Of a stretch of DNA of 64,000 nucleotides, positions 7,870 to 16,320 are shown in pieces. Under the pieces are notes generated by a model that was not told the origin of the DNA, did no database searches, and saw only the letters and a program-made list of their open reading frames with translations. The stretch's first letter is position 1. Each line of letters begins with the position of its first letter. The translations under genes were made by a program, and so were the position numbers. Origin of the DNA: Blattamonas nauphoetae (lineage: Eukaryota > Preaxostyla > Oxymonadida); contig JARBJD010000048.1 in NCBI GenBank assembly GCA_033064195.1, forward strand, positions 1-64,000, in the 5' to 3' direction.

Positions 7870-9477
7870 ATGAGAAGTATCAGATCAAATCAATCCAAAC
7901 CAACATCGACATTAATTGAGCAAATTGAAGTACAATCATATCTGCCGAAACAATGGGATTCAGAACCTCATGTGTATTCAATTCAGGAAGTGCATCCTAC
8001 AAATCCTCCTATGCCTTGCAGAATTGGAGACGAGATTGAAGTTCCAGTATGTTATGATGGTCATGATGTGACTGAATTTGCGAAGAGTCATTTGCGTATC
8101 GATCTCACGATTACAGTTCCATATGAAAAACCACAACAATGGGGGAAAAGTAGTATATCTTACTTCGGAATGTTCTACGGTTTCAAGTCATCATCAGATG
8201 CAATTCGAGATTTGAGATTGGTGGACAGTAAAGGAAACATCATTGACAATTCACTCCAGAACAATCATGTTCACGAATCATTTCTGTATCACACTTTCAA
8301 GTCATATGAAGAGAAAAACAACATGAGACACTGCTACAGTCTTTGGGAAAATGTTCAGAGAATGGATCCGAGTGTGTGTGGAGCATATTTAATACCAATG
8401 GATGGTACAGAAACCTCCTATCCGTTGACTATTCCTCTCGTAATTCCATTTGTGAATCTCCTTCCACTGAGTACCTTCGATCAGTATCCGAATTCAATCT
8501 TTGGCAATTTACGTTTACGATTTCATTTAACGACTGATTCACTTGTGTATTGTCCCATTCGAGCATCAACTGTCATTCAAAAAACGATACAACAAAAATA
8601 CGATACCCCTCGTGCCGTGCCGATTGATACTTTTGTTCAACGAGGTTATCTTCAATTGATGCATAATAAAGAATTGTCATTTTTAACTATGGAGTTTACG
8701 CAAATTGGGAATCCAGTTCTACAATGTGAAAGACATAGAGGACCTAACCACGTCGAAGGAACAGCATCTAAGGATTCGCATTGGGATTGGATAGAACCTA
8801 AACAGACAACTTCAACTGTCCTCTCCTCATCTGTGGATAAAGTTGCTTCGATTTGTTACGGATATCAGATGACTGATGCAACGAAACAATCACTCTTTAA
8901 CACTTCCTCAAAAACGGTGTATGTCATCAAAGCAGAAAGAATTGACACACAATCATTTCAATCATCTGCAAATGCCATGGGAGTGAGATCAACCATCAGC
9001 ATCAAGCTCAACAATCTCATGAATCTAATGTGCTTATTCCCTGAAAGACCAAACGAATGTACAGTCTTTCGTAATCCTCAATATGTTGGTCACTTCGAAA
9101 TGCTTGGATCCAACTTTCCCAATTTCCCAATGTCAACCATCTCACCTGAGTTCTATCAAATGATGATGGTGAATGGTGATTTCATTGGTTGTTCTGCAAC
9201 GGAAGAGTTTGAGAATTCCATTTGTGAACCTCGCATTTGGGACAAAGGTAGTTTGGAAGATATAAAAAGGTACAAGAAAATAACACCATTCACAGATGCA
9301 ACTTGTTTCACATCTATGGTTCCAACTGATCGAAGTGAAATTGCTGGTGGTGAAGAAGGGATTTCAACTGCAGAATCAGTCAACATTGTCTTCAGAGGAA
9401 CACCTATCAATCAGGGTGAACTCGATCCATATTTCACTTCAACTCCAGAAGGACCTCCTCCACCTATATTGGCATGA
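7870..9477 (+). CDS. Capsid-like protein 2 (relative of capsid-like protein 1)
   Basis: A 535-residue frame clearly related to the upstream 619-residue protein through several shared segments in the same order (IGDEIEVPV, RHCYSLWENV, FGNLRLRFH, INQGELDPYF, PPPPILA). The two genes are 84 bp apart on the same strand, each with its own T-rich box. This gene appears to carry about one break. A tandem pair of capsid-like genes could give two capsid subunits, or one major and one minor shell protein. Similarity was judged by eye. Confidence 0.6.
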   Translation: MRSIRSNQSKPTSTLIEQIEVQSYLPKQWDSEPHVYSIQEVHPTNPPMPCRIGDEIEVPVCYDGHDVTEFAKSHLRIDLTITVPYEKPQQWGKSSISYFGMFYGFKSSSDAIRDLRLVDSKGNIIDNSLQNNHVHESFLYHTFKSYEEKNNMRHCYSLWENVQRMDPSVCGAYLIPMDGTETSYPLTIPLVIPFVNLLPLSTFDQYPNSIFGNLRLRFHLTTDSLVYCPIRASTVIQKTIQQKYDTPRAVPIDTFVQRGYLQLMHNKELSFLTMEFTQIGNPVLQCERHRGPNHVEGTASKDSHWDWIEPKQTTSTVLSSSVDKVASICYGYQMTDATKQSLFNTSSKTVYVIKAERIDTQSFQSSANAMGVRSTISIKLNNLMNLMCLFPERPNECTVFRNPQYVGHFEMLGSNFPNFPMSTISPEFYQMMMVNGDFIGCSATEEFENSICEPRIWDKGSLEDIKRYKKITPFTDATCFTSMVPTDRSEIAGGEEGISTAESVNIVFRGTPINQGELDPYFTSTPEGPPPPILA

Positions 9478-9619
9478 CATCAGGCTACATACTGGTTGTT
9501 TTGGATTGAGAATGGACAACCACGAGTGCGATATGTCATTGATCGTCGACTTCAAGAAGCTTATGAAGAAGTGAAGAGAGGATATTAAATTGAATATTTT
9601 ATTTTTGAAGAAAACACAA

Positions 9620-10030
9620 ATGGTGAAGCGCTATTTCTCAATTCAGAATTCTCACACTGCTCAATTGCCTCCTGATTTTACCAATTCCAGAAACCAAAAA
9701 TATGTTCACTTTCTCGACTGCAAACTTATCCATGTGAGAGAAGAAATTAATGGTAACTCAACTGTCATCTCAAAAGACATTCCTCAGCACATAACAATCC
9801 ATGGTGATTGGATTCAGACTGATGCATTCAATGACTCGTTTGTTGCTTTCTGTAATGAACAGATTGCGAAGCGAAAGAAGTGGGAATTAACTACTCGACA
9901 ATCAATTGTGAAGATCTGGTTCAAAGACAGTTCTGGTGACTCAATCGAGATGGAAACAACCGAGACAATCAATGGAAAAATAATCAAAGAGTATTATGAA
10001 TTTCTGGTTGATCTCATGTTGGAGTATTAG
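9620..10030 (+). CDS. Element protein, about 136 aa, unrecognised
   Basis: The ATG at 9620 is preferred to an in-frame upstream triplet because the T-rich box (about 9594-9606) lies just before it. The product is mostly beta-like with a C-terminal helix and no membrane segment. It follows the two capsid-like genes and overlaps the end of the convergent fibre-like gene by 17 bp. A small shell or vertex protein would fit this position, but nothing in the sequence proves it. Confidence 0.55.
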   Translation: MVKRYFSIQNSHTAQLPPDFTNSRNQKYVHFLDCKLIHVREEINGNSTVISKDIPQHITIHGDWIQTDAFNDSFVAFCNEQIAKRKKWELTTRQSIVKIWFKDSSGDSIEMETTETINGKIIKEYYEFLVDLMLEY

Positions 10031-10904
10031 TCATTGTGTCGATCAGTGAATTATATTTTTGTACAAGTTCATTGATGAGTGTCTGTTGATGTCCGACGAT
10101 AGAGGATAATTCCTGAATTGCTTTCACGCAGAAGCAAGAGAGTTCAGCATAATCAACTTGAAGACAATCTGGATTGGAATCATTCACAACCTCAGGGAAT
10201 ATTTCTTGGATCTGTTGAGCAATCACTCCAATGTGTTTCCTCTCACTTTCCTTCTTCAAACATTCACATTTCTCTTTACAGTTCCTCAAGTGTTCTTCAT
10301 CAGTCTCGCTCTCAATTTGCTTCGTCACTTTGCTGATCTTCGAGTCGAATGTGTTGAACTGATACTGCACGATTTCCACTTTATTCAGTTGTTCAAGAAC
10401 ATCGGGGTATGGTTCAATATTTCTTTTGACTCTTCTGTCTGACAGTTGAGAAAAACTTCCTGTTGTGGATATTGAAAACACTCCTGAACCAGTGTCCTCA
10501 TCGTAGTAGTACAAAGCTGGTGAGTCACACGGAGACCACATTATTATACCATCACCATTGAACTGAATTCCAGAAGTTTCTGAAAGCGATTGTGAGATTG
10601 ATATGCCAGACTTAAATGTTGATGCCGGATATGTTCCAGGATACTTCGGAAGTGATCCTTCTGAGATATTCCACTTCGCTCCATTCACATTGATCAATCC
10701 TCCTATTGTTGGTGTCGTGATCGATCCATTTGTGCTGACTACTTTCTGTATTGAAGATATCGCTGTCTGCTGTGCTTCTGTTGTCTTCTGAAGTGATTCA
10801 ATCACTGCCGAATTCTCGTTGGTTGTTGAGAGATTATGATCAATCATTTTCTCAATCATTTGTGAATTGTATTTTTGTCGACTCATTTTCGTTTGCTCTT
10901 TCAT
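10014..10904 (-). CDS. Fibre-like protein with S74 intramolecular chaperone domain
   Basis: A 296-residue protein. The C-terminal half carries the hallmark of the Peptidase_S74/intramolecular chaperone family: SDRRVKRNIEPYPDVLEQL followed by VQYQFN, then KHIGVIAQQIQEIFPEVV and a terminal coiled-coil-like helix. In phage tail spikes and related fibres this domain assembles the trimer and then cuts itself off. The N-terminal half has a coiled-coil stretch followed by a Gly/Ser-rich beta region that could be the shaft. In this element it most likely forms a host-binding spike on the capsid. It is transcribed toward the capsid-like genes, and its T-rich box lies inside the end of the next upstream frame. 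Confidence 0.75.
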   Translation of the reverse strand: MKEQTKMSRQKYNSQMIEKMIDHNLSTTNENSAVIESLQKTTEAQQTAISSIQKVVSTNGSITTPTIGGLINVNGAKWNISEGSLPKYPGTYPASTFKSGISISQSLSETSGIQFNGDGIIMWSPCDSPALYYYDEDTGSGVFSISTTGSFSQLSDRRVKRNIEPYPDVLEQLNKVEIVQYQFNTFDSKISKVTKQIESETDEEHLRNCKEKCECLKKESERKHIGVIAQQIQEIFPEVVNDSNPDCLQVDYAELSCFCVKAIQELSSIVGHQQTLINELVQKYNSLIDTMTNTPT

Positions 10905-11065
10905 AGAAAATAAAAAATGACAACTCCCTCATGAACATACGTCACCGGCACAGTATTTCTGACATACTCAGAGACCAGCGTATAGTTCTCTTCTCTCATT
11001 GATTCAATGAATGCTTGTTCTGAACATACTCGACGTCTTTCCTTGTACATTTCAGTTGGATTCAT
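10901..11065 (-). CDS. Short protein (54 aa) related to the three-repeat protein at 12763-13365
   Basis: The frame MNPTEMYKERRRVCSEQ onward aligns by eye with one repeat unit of the 12763-13365 protein: CSEQAFIESMREENYTLVSEY against CTKAKFLESMKNENCELISEY. It ends in an ATGA overlap with the fibre-like gene, and its last codons run through the T-rich box of that gene, so the tail may be incidental. It starts at TAAATG like other genes of the element. Confidence 0.45.
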   Translation of the reverse strand: MNPTEMYKERRRVCSEQAFIESMREENYTLVSEYVRNTVPVTYVHEGVVIFYFL

Positions 11066-12762
11066 TTAATACAAATTCAAAAATTCAGAATTAGATTTTC
11101 TTCCGTTGTTTTCTCAGTTTTGGATTTCAGACTCAGATCGAGGATCAATGGGTTCGATCTCTGATTTTTCACAAGTGCTTGTTTCGTTCCGATTCTTCGC
11201 GTTTTGGAATCTCCTGAACTCCAGGATCATCGTGGTATGCTTCATTTTTTCCTTTTTCCGAACTTTTGCAGAGTTGTTGATGGTTTCAGGATCGGTCGTG
11301 GATCTCGGAACTTTTCCGGAAAAAGGAGTATGCCACTCTCATTTCTCTCTTGTTTCACTCTTGTTTTAGAAGTTTTTGATGGAATTGTCACTTCATTTTC
11401 ACTAGTTATGTTTTCATTTTTCACCTCACTTCCGTCTTCGTTTTCTCATTGATTATCCTTTTTAACCACTTCATTCATGTTTCTTTCTCTGAAACTTTTT
11501 CTCTGTAAGTTCACACTAATTCTCGTTTACTGAGTTTTCCGGACTTTTGCAGAGATCCGCCATTCAACGGCTCACTTCATATCTCGGTATTTTTCCGGAA
11601 AATCCAACATTTCACGAACATTTTTGAATCATTTTTGTTGTTTTTAAGAGAGAAAAACCGGAACACAGACCTAATTTTCACTATTGGTGCCACATTTCAC
11701 ACCGTTTTCACGTTCGTCAATTTCCCTCTCAGTTTCATACTTGCCCGTTTCATTGTTGGTTGTTTCGCTTTCTTCTACTCTGTTTTTGTGAAAAAGTTGA
11801 TGAAAAGTTGACTAAAATGATGTGCTAGTGAAGTGAGAACGGCCCACAAAATGGAAGTGATATGAGCAAAATGAAGAGGAATGATGAACTAATTCGAGGT
11901 GAAATGGGGAGCAAAAGTGATGAAATGAAAGGGACTACAGTCGGTTTTGAAGTGACAAAAACGGTCAAAAGTTGAGAAGTGAAAACATGAAAAAGTGACT
12001 TTATGGGAGAACTATCCGACAAAATCTCCTCAAAATTTGAGCACACCTTACTCAGACAGTGAGAAAGAAGGATTTGCAGTGAAATTCAGATTAAAAAATC
12101 CATAGTGTCAAAATGTTGGTGCAAATGTGTCGTCAGAGGTGTGATCGAAAAACCGACCCTCCAGAGCGAACTATAGGTGATGTAAAACCAGAATTCTCAA
12201 AAAAGGGTTGTTTTAGTACGATTGCGAAGTGGTTGACGTGAAATCAATGAGAAATGAAAATTGACAAAAAATTGTGAAAACGATCGTGTGTCGAGGATCG
12301 TCAAAACCGAATGACGCGAATACCTGTCCACTATCGTTTTGACACCTACGGAGACCATCAGAGGGCGAAAAGTGACGTGTAGGAGAAGAGCGAGACGTCA
12401 CTTTCTCCTCCTTAAAAATTTTGTCATTTTCAAAATATGTTGTGGGGTCGGATCAAACTTTTTTTTCAAAAGTGCTTTTTTCCTAAAATTTCACCTATCA
12501 ACATCAATTTCGTAATTTTAGAAGGTGTTTGAACACAATTTGAGACATAAAGGTGTTCATAGTGGCGAAATCCGAACATCGACTTTTTCGTCACTTTTTC
12601 GACCTAAGTTCGGTACACAGTTCGACGAATTCTCAACCGATGTTGATCAGGATTGTCTTGATCGATGACCGACAGTGCCCCCGAGATTTTAGAATTTTTT
12701 TCAGAATTTTTCGAAATGGTTCTCACATTGGATTTCGTTGATTTGTGGTCAAAAATAGATTT
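11066..12762. other. Non-coding stretch with diverged repeats
   Basis: About 1.7 kb with no frame that resembles a protein. It is rich in short words such as GAAGTGA/TCACTTC and TTTTCCGGAAAA. Two diverged direct repeats of about 70 bp lie at roughly 11262-11330 and 11532-11606; both begin with a CCGAACTTTTGCAGAG-like word and end with CTCGG followed by TTTTCCGGAAAA. Some words also recur near 15.9-16.0 kb (GGGTCGGATCAAAC, GAATTCTCAAAAAAG), so part of this DNA belongs to a dispersed non-coding repeat. Confidence 0.45.
11262..11606. repeat. Diverged direct repeat pair, about 70 bp each
   Basis: Unit 1 is about 11262-11330 and unit 2 about 11532-11606. They share CTTTTGCAGAG near the left end and CTCGG plus TTTTCCGGAAAA near the right end, with more divergence between. 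No gene is attached. Confidence 0.4.
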
Positions 12763-13365
12763 TCAGTATTTTCGTGACCTATCATGGTACTTTCTCAAGT
12801 GAGGACGGTCTCCAAAATACAACCAATTATCCAAGCGAACGTAATACTCGTTCTTTGTTCGTAAATCGCGATATTTGAATGGCTCAAGTACCTTTGTGTA
12901 TGTTCCAATGAGTTCACAATTCTCTTTTTTCAATTCATTTTCAACAAACGACTGTGTGTAATGTTTTCGTTGACAATTATGAGCTCGATATCCTTTCATC
13001 CATTTCGAGGGAATCACTTTCCATTCGATTCCTTCGTACCGGTATGTGACAAGTGAATCAGCATACTTGTATTCAGAAATGAGTTCACAATTTTCATTTT
13101 TCATTGATTCGAGAAACTTTGCTTTCGTACAACAATTGGATACTTGAATGTATCTCTGACGATTCAGATGTGGTCTGTATCCTTTGACGAAATTATTGAC
13201 GTACGCTCGATAAATGTCATCTGGTTTATCTTCGTGATAATACTCGAAAGTACTCGCCGTGAGATATGTTGTTCCTTGTCGATTGAGAGTCGGAGGTGAT
13301 TTCATAATCAATTTTTCTTTCTCCAAAATTTCCAGTAGTTGAGTTGGTGTCAAGACAGAGCTCAT
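12763..13365 (-). CDS. Protein of three ~58-residue repeats, possibly belonging to the virus-like element
   Basis: A 200-residue protein from the ATG at 13365. This start is preferred to the far upstream ATG at 13455 because TAAAATG there follows a T-rich box like those of the element genes. The product is built of three repeats of about 58 residues, each with the pattern F-x-x-x-x-x-x-E-N/K-C-E-L-I-x-x-Y, then an aromatic strand, then W/F-x-x-G-x-R-x-H. Similar short repeats with a hydrophobic-aromatic core and a GYRAH/GDRPH turn are seen in accessory proteins of large DNA viruses and phages, but I cannot name a family. A related short frame lies at 10901-11065. Function unknown. Confidence 0.55.
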   Translation of the reverse strand: MSSVLTPTQLLEILEKEKLIMKSPPTLNRQGTTYLTASTFEYYHEDKPDDIYRAYVNNFVKGYRPHLNRQRYIQVSNCCTKAKFLESMKNENCELISEYKYADSLVTYRYEGIEWKVIPSKWMKGYRAHNCQRKHYTQSFVENELKKENCELIGTYTKVLEPFKYRDLRTKNEYYVRLDNWLYFGDRPHLRKYHDRSRKY

Positions 13366-13595
13366 TTTATCCAAATTAAAAAATTGAATAAAAAAAGAAA
13401 TCGAATTTGTTTTTGGAAAGTACTCAAAAAAAGCTTCAAAAAGGACACTTTTCACGAGGTCATTTTTTGGCTATTATTTTCAAATTTAGGGCACATTTTT
13501 GAGGTCATCGAAATGTCATAAATTCCTTTTAATACAAGATCCAAAAATGGTCAATCGGCATTGACTTTTAGTTTTGATTTCAAAGACTTTTTCAG

Positions 13596-14369
13596 ATTGG
13601 TTCTCCGTTCGCTTCTATAACTACTGAAAAAGAAGAAGGAAAACCATCCTCTCGTTTTTTCATTCGACGGATTGAAGGAAGAGACAGAGAAACGCTGGAG
13701 AGGGTGATCCTCGAGGAAGTTGAAATCGGAACGCTCATCGTCACGGACTCCCTCTCTTCATACGATCATCTGGATGAGATAGGATTTCTTCATGAAAAAG
13801 TCAACCACAGCGAAAAAGAATATGTTAATGCGAATGGATTCACAACGAATCACGTGGAAACTTTCTGGAGACATCTCAGACTCTCACTCCCTCACTTTGG
13901 AGTACCAAAGAGTCATCATGATTCCTATTTTCACACTCATCTCTATCGAAAGAATGTCGTGGATGAAATCCAGTTCTTCAAGGATTGTGGATCTGTGTCA
14001 GACGAACAACTTTCACTTCTCGAAGAACTCCAAAAAACAAATGTTGAATCGGAAAAAGAAGCTGACAAAATGAGGAAGGATGTTTCTACTCAGCGTCACC
14101 TCGAAAAAATTGCTCAAACCACAACGGAGTTGGCAGAGACCACGACACATTTCCAACAACTCTCGCAAGCAAGAGAGAAAGAAGTCCACAAAGTGATCGA
14201 GAAACAGAAGAGAGTTGAATCCTCGAAATTGACAGTGAAAACACGCTCTCAAACGAAGAACGGGAAGGTCCTTAAAAATTCACAGGGTCGAAAGAAAATG
14301 TTGAAAAAGAAAAAGGAAGTCAGAAAATCATCAATCCCCGGTGCACCAATTGCGAAAGTCCATCAATAA
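13596..14369 (+). pseudogene. Merlin-type (IS1595/ISXO2-like) DDE transposase remnant
   Basis: The frame holds the C-terminal half of an ISXO2-like transposase: GTLIVTDSLSSYDHL (second catalytic Asp), VNHSEKEYVNANGFTTNHVETFWRHLR (conserved H/N-x-x-E block with the catalytic Glu) and the closing HLYRKN. This is the core of eukaryotic Merlin elements, cut-and-paste DNA transposons that make 8-9 bp target duplications. The frame is open from about 13596 but has no usable ATG. The N-terminal part with the first Asp is not seen, so the copy is 5'-truncated. After the core comes a coiled-coil and a Lys-rich tail ending in TAA at 14367-14369. The same frame then continues into an OTU-like domain. 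Confidence 0.7.
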
Positions 14370-14387
14370 GTTACATCAAGCGGGGTT

Positions 14388-14879
14388 GTGGATTGCCACC
14401 AGCGTCTCTTTGACCTGTGGGGGGACAGATATGTGATTGTGAACGGTGAGAGAGTTCATGACAGACCAAATGATTGTCTCTACAATGCAGTCTGGATGTT
14501 TCTCACACCTGATGAAAAACGAGCCCATCCAGATCTTCGAAGAGATGTCATCAATTGGATGCACCAAGAAGCCAATCAACAACACCTAACCGACAATCTT
14601 CGATGGGATGATATGAACAAACCAGCAGAGCAACGAATCAGAGAGCTGGAAGAGTTTGCTCAATCGGAGGATAGCGAAGTGGAAGCCCTTGCTTGTCTTC
14701 TTGAGAAAACTCTTTATGTTCGCTGTCCTTTCGGGAGTGTGACTGCCTTCAATCCTGGGAAGCCTGTCATCAATATTGGATACATTCCAGGGCATTTCGT
14801 GGCAATGTTCAATCGGAGACAGCTGTACTCTCTCTTCTTCTATTCTCCTCATCTCACTTCACATGTATTGACTTTTTAA
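14388..14879 (+). CDS. OTU-like cysteine protease domain, in frame after the Merlin transposase
   Basis: A 163-residue frame with features of an OTU-type cysteine protease: NDCLYNAVWMFL (catalytic Cys at the start of a helix), HPDLRRDVINWMHQ (the conserved LR-helix) and PGHFVAMF near the end (candidate catalytic His). OTU proteases cleave ubiquitin chains. There is no good ATG; the open stretch follows directly, in the same frame, from the TAA that ends the transposase remnant. It was probably once one protein (transposase plus OTU) or an adjacent gene on the same transposon. The stop could be a disabling change in an old copy. The OTU call rests on motif order only. Confidence 0.5.
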   Translation: MDCHQRLFDLWGDRYVIVNGERVHDRPNDCLYNAVWMFLTPDEKRAHPDLRRDVINWMHQEANQQHLTDNLRWDDMNKPAEQRIRELEEFAQSEDSEVEALACLLEKTLYVRCPFGSVTAFNPGKPVINIGYIPGHFVAMFNRRQLYSLFFYSPHLTSHVLTF

Positions 14880-15096
14880 AAAAATGGTGAATAAAATGCC
14901 AGAGAAGTGTCGTACGCTTTCTTAAATGATAAAAACTCCCACATTCTTGTTTTTCATGTTTTTTTTGAAATATTTGATTTGTTTTCTGTGTCTGATTCTT
15001 TAGACAACGTCTTGCTGTTAGGCCCACATTCTGGGCATCCTCATTCTGTTTCCTGGCGACTGACATTCACTTCGACACTTGGGGAGGACCATATTA
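14880..15096. other. Short gap between OTU-like frame and foldback element
   Basis: No gene or repeat identified. The right flank of the transposase/OTU unit ends somewhere here, but no terminal inverted repeat matching a partner near 13.5 kb was found. Confidence 0.3.
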
Positions 15097-15689
15097 TAGT
15101 GGCGTCACCAATACGTTCCATGTCAACAATTCGTGCTTTTTTCTGGAATGATCACTTTTAGTCAAACTAAGAAAAAAATAAAATTTTAGAATTTTCTTCC
15201 CACTGGATCCCAAAAAATCCTCACAATAGCTCTTTTCAACCACTTTTTTCATGTGTTCTCGTCATAACTTCACAACCTGTGAACCAATTTTGATGAAATT
15301 TTCCACTGAAACGTTTGTTTGGTGAAATGAACATTTTGAAAAAAAATTGGAAAAAAAATCATGGGTATCTGGGACGATATGAAAAAAGGCTGTTTTTCGC
15401 CCAGAAAAATATCATGGGAAAAATTTTTATTTTTTGAGTGTCTTTTATCGATATGTTTACGAAAATAATGCTTTTTCTTCGGTCTCAAACGGATGTCTGG
15501 ATATGGAAAAATGATCGTCGAAAGTTTGGAAAATGTGTGGCGTTTCGCTGTATAACGTGTTTTGAGGTTTTCTCAGGATCCAGTGGGAAGAAAATTCTAA
15601 AATTTTATTTTTTTCTTAGTTTGACCAAAAGTGATAATTCCAGAAAAAAGCACGAATTGTTGACATCGAACGTATTGGTGACACCACTA
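15097..15689. mobile_element. Foldback/MITE-like element with ~114 bp inverted repeats, TTA target duplication
   Basis: The left arm (15097-15210) and right arm (15576-15689) are inverted copies of each other, with only a few mismatches over about 114 bp. They begin TAGTGG and end CCACTA. TTA flanks both sides (15094-15096 and 15690-15692), which fits a 3 bp target duplication of the PIF/Harbinger type. The 365 bp between the arms encodes nothing recognisable. High arm identity suggests recent movement or gene conversion between arms. It must rely on a transposase made elsewhere. Confidence 0.8.
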
Positions 15690-15692
15690 TTA

Positions 15693-16119
15693 GCGTGAGC
15701 CCATGAAATCCTACCCGACCCAAGTTCCATGAATGATGTCTGCGGACAGCGAGAGGGGAACCAATATCCAAGCAAGAGCGACTTACATTGAGATGACACA
15801 GAACCTACGTGAGGTAAGTTCAATTCTAATACGTAGGGGCGTCGCCGACGGTTATTGTGAGAATTTTGGATTTTTTTCGATACAAGGGTCGGATCAAACA
15901 TCATTTCTGAAAAAGAGTTTCTCTGATGTTCTTTGCACTTTTATGCAATCATTTCAAATTAATATAGAGTATTTTTCATGAAAAAAATCAATTGAACCGA
16001 ATTCTCAAAAAAGATTTGGAGAAACATTTTTATGGGTTGAAAACTTGAGATATGTGCGAAAGCATCGTGATTTGAGCCTACCACGTTCCGGATACGCAGA
16101 GATTTACAAAAGGTATTGT
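15693..16119. other. Non-coding spacer
   Basis: No frame resembles a protein. It contains words also present near 12.2-12.5 kb (GGGTCGGATCAAAC near 15886 and GAATTCTCAAAAAAG near 15997), so it is probably relic repeat DNA. Confidence 0.35.
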
Positions 16120-16208
16120 GTTCCGCAGATAGTTCTTTTTGTTCCGCGGATGGTGATCACGTTCCGCAGATGGGGTTGTTCCGCAGATGTGGTGGCGTTC
16201 CGCGGATG
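16120..16208. repeat. Short tandem repeat, five GTTCCGC(A/G)GAT units
   Basis: Five copies of GTTCCGCAGAT or GTTCCGCGGAT recur at about 16-21 bp spacing. A further GTTCCGGAT-like word lies just upstream near 16084. The spacers are variable. No gene overlaps. Confidence 0.65.
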
Positions 16209-16320
16209 AGGATTCATGCCTCTTTTTGCGGTTCAAGACACTTCAAAAATCTATGAACGAAAACTACGTGTTGTTTAATTGGGATATTGGACGGTCTGAC
16301 CTTTTGGAGAGACTCACGAT

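Larger units (their letters stand above)
1..13365. mobile_element. Polinton/Maverick-like virus-like element (left end outside window, right end not located)
   Basis: Grouped as one element because 161-11065 holds, in close order, an rve-type integrase, a P-loop packaging-type ATPase, two related capsid-like proteins, small hydrophobic proteins and a fibre-like protein. Nearly all share a T-rich/A/T-rich box before the start codon, and none of these frames needs an intron. This gene set is the known signature of Polintons/Mavericks and Polinton-like viruses. The right boundary is uncertain: a gene at 12763-13365 has the same kind of upstream box and is related to a small frame at 10901-11065, so the element may reach there. 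No DNA polymerase or protease is recognised in the visible part; they could lie to the left. Terminal repeats were not found. It looks young and mostly whole, with about one break. Confidence 0.8.

Noticed and set aside
1-13400. Terminal inverted repeats of the Polinton-like element inside the window
   Set aside because: The left end is outside the window and no inverted partner could be compared; nothing at 11-13.5 kb can be proven to be an end.
14367-14369. TAA read as glutamine (alternative code as in Streblomastix), joining transposase and OTU
   Set aside because: TAA, TAG and TGA end many conserved genes here at the expected place (Rab7, importin beta, Arp2, GSK-3), so the standard code is in use.
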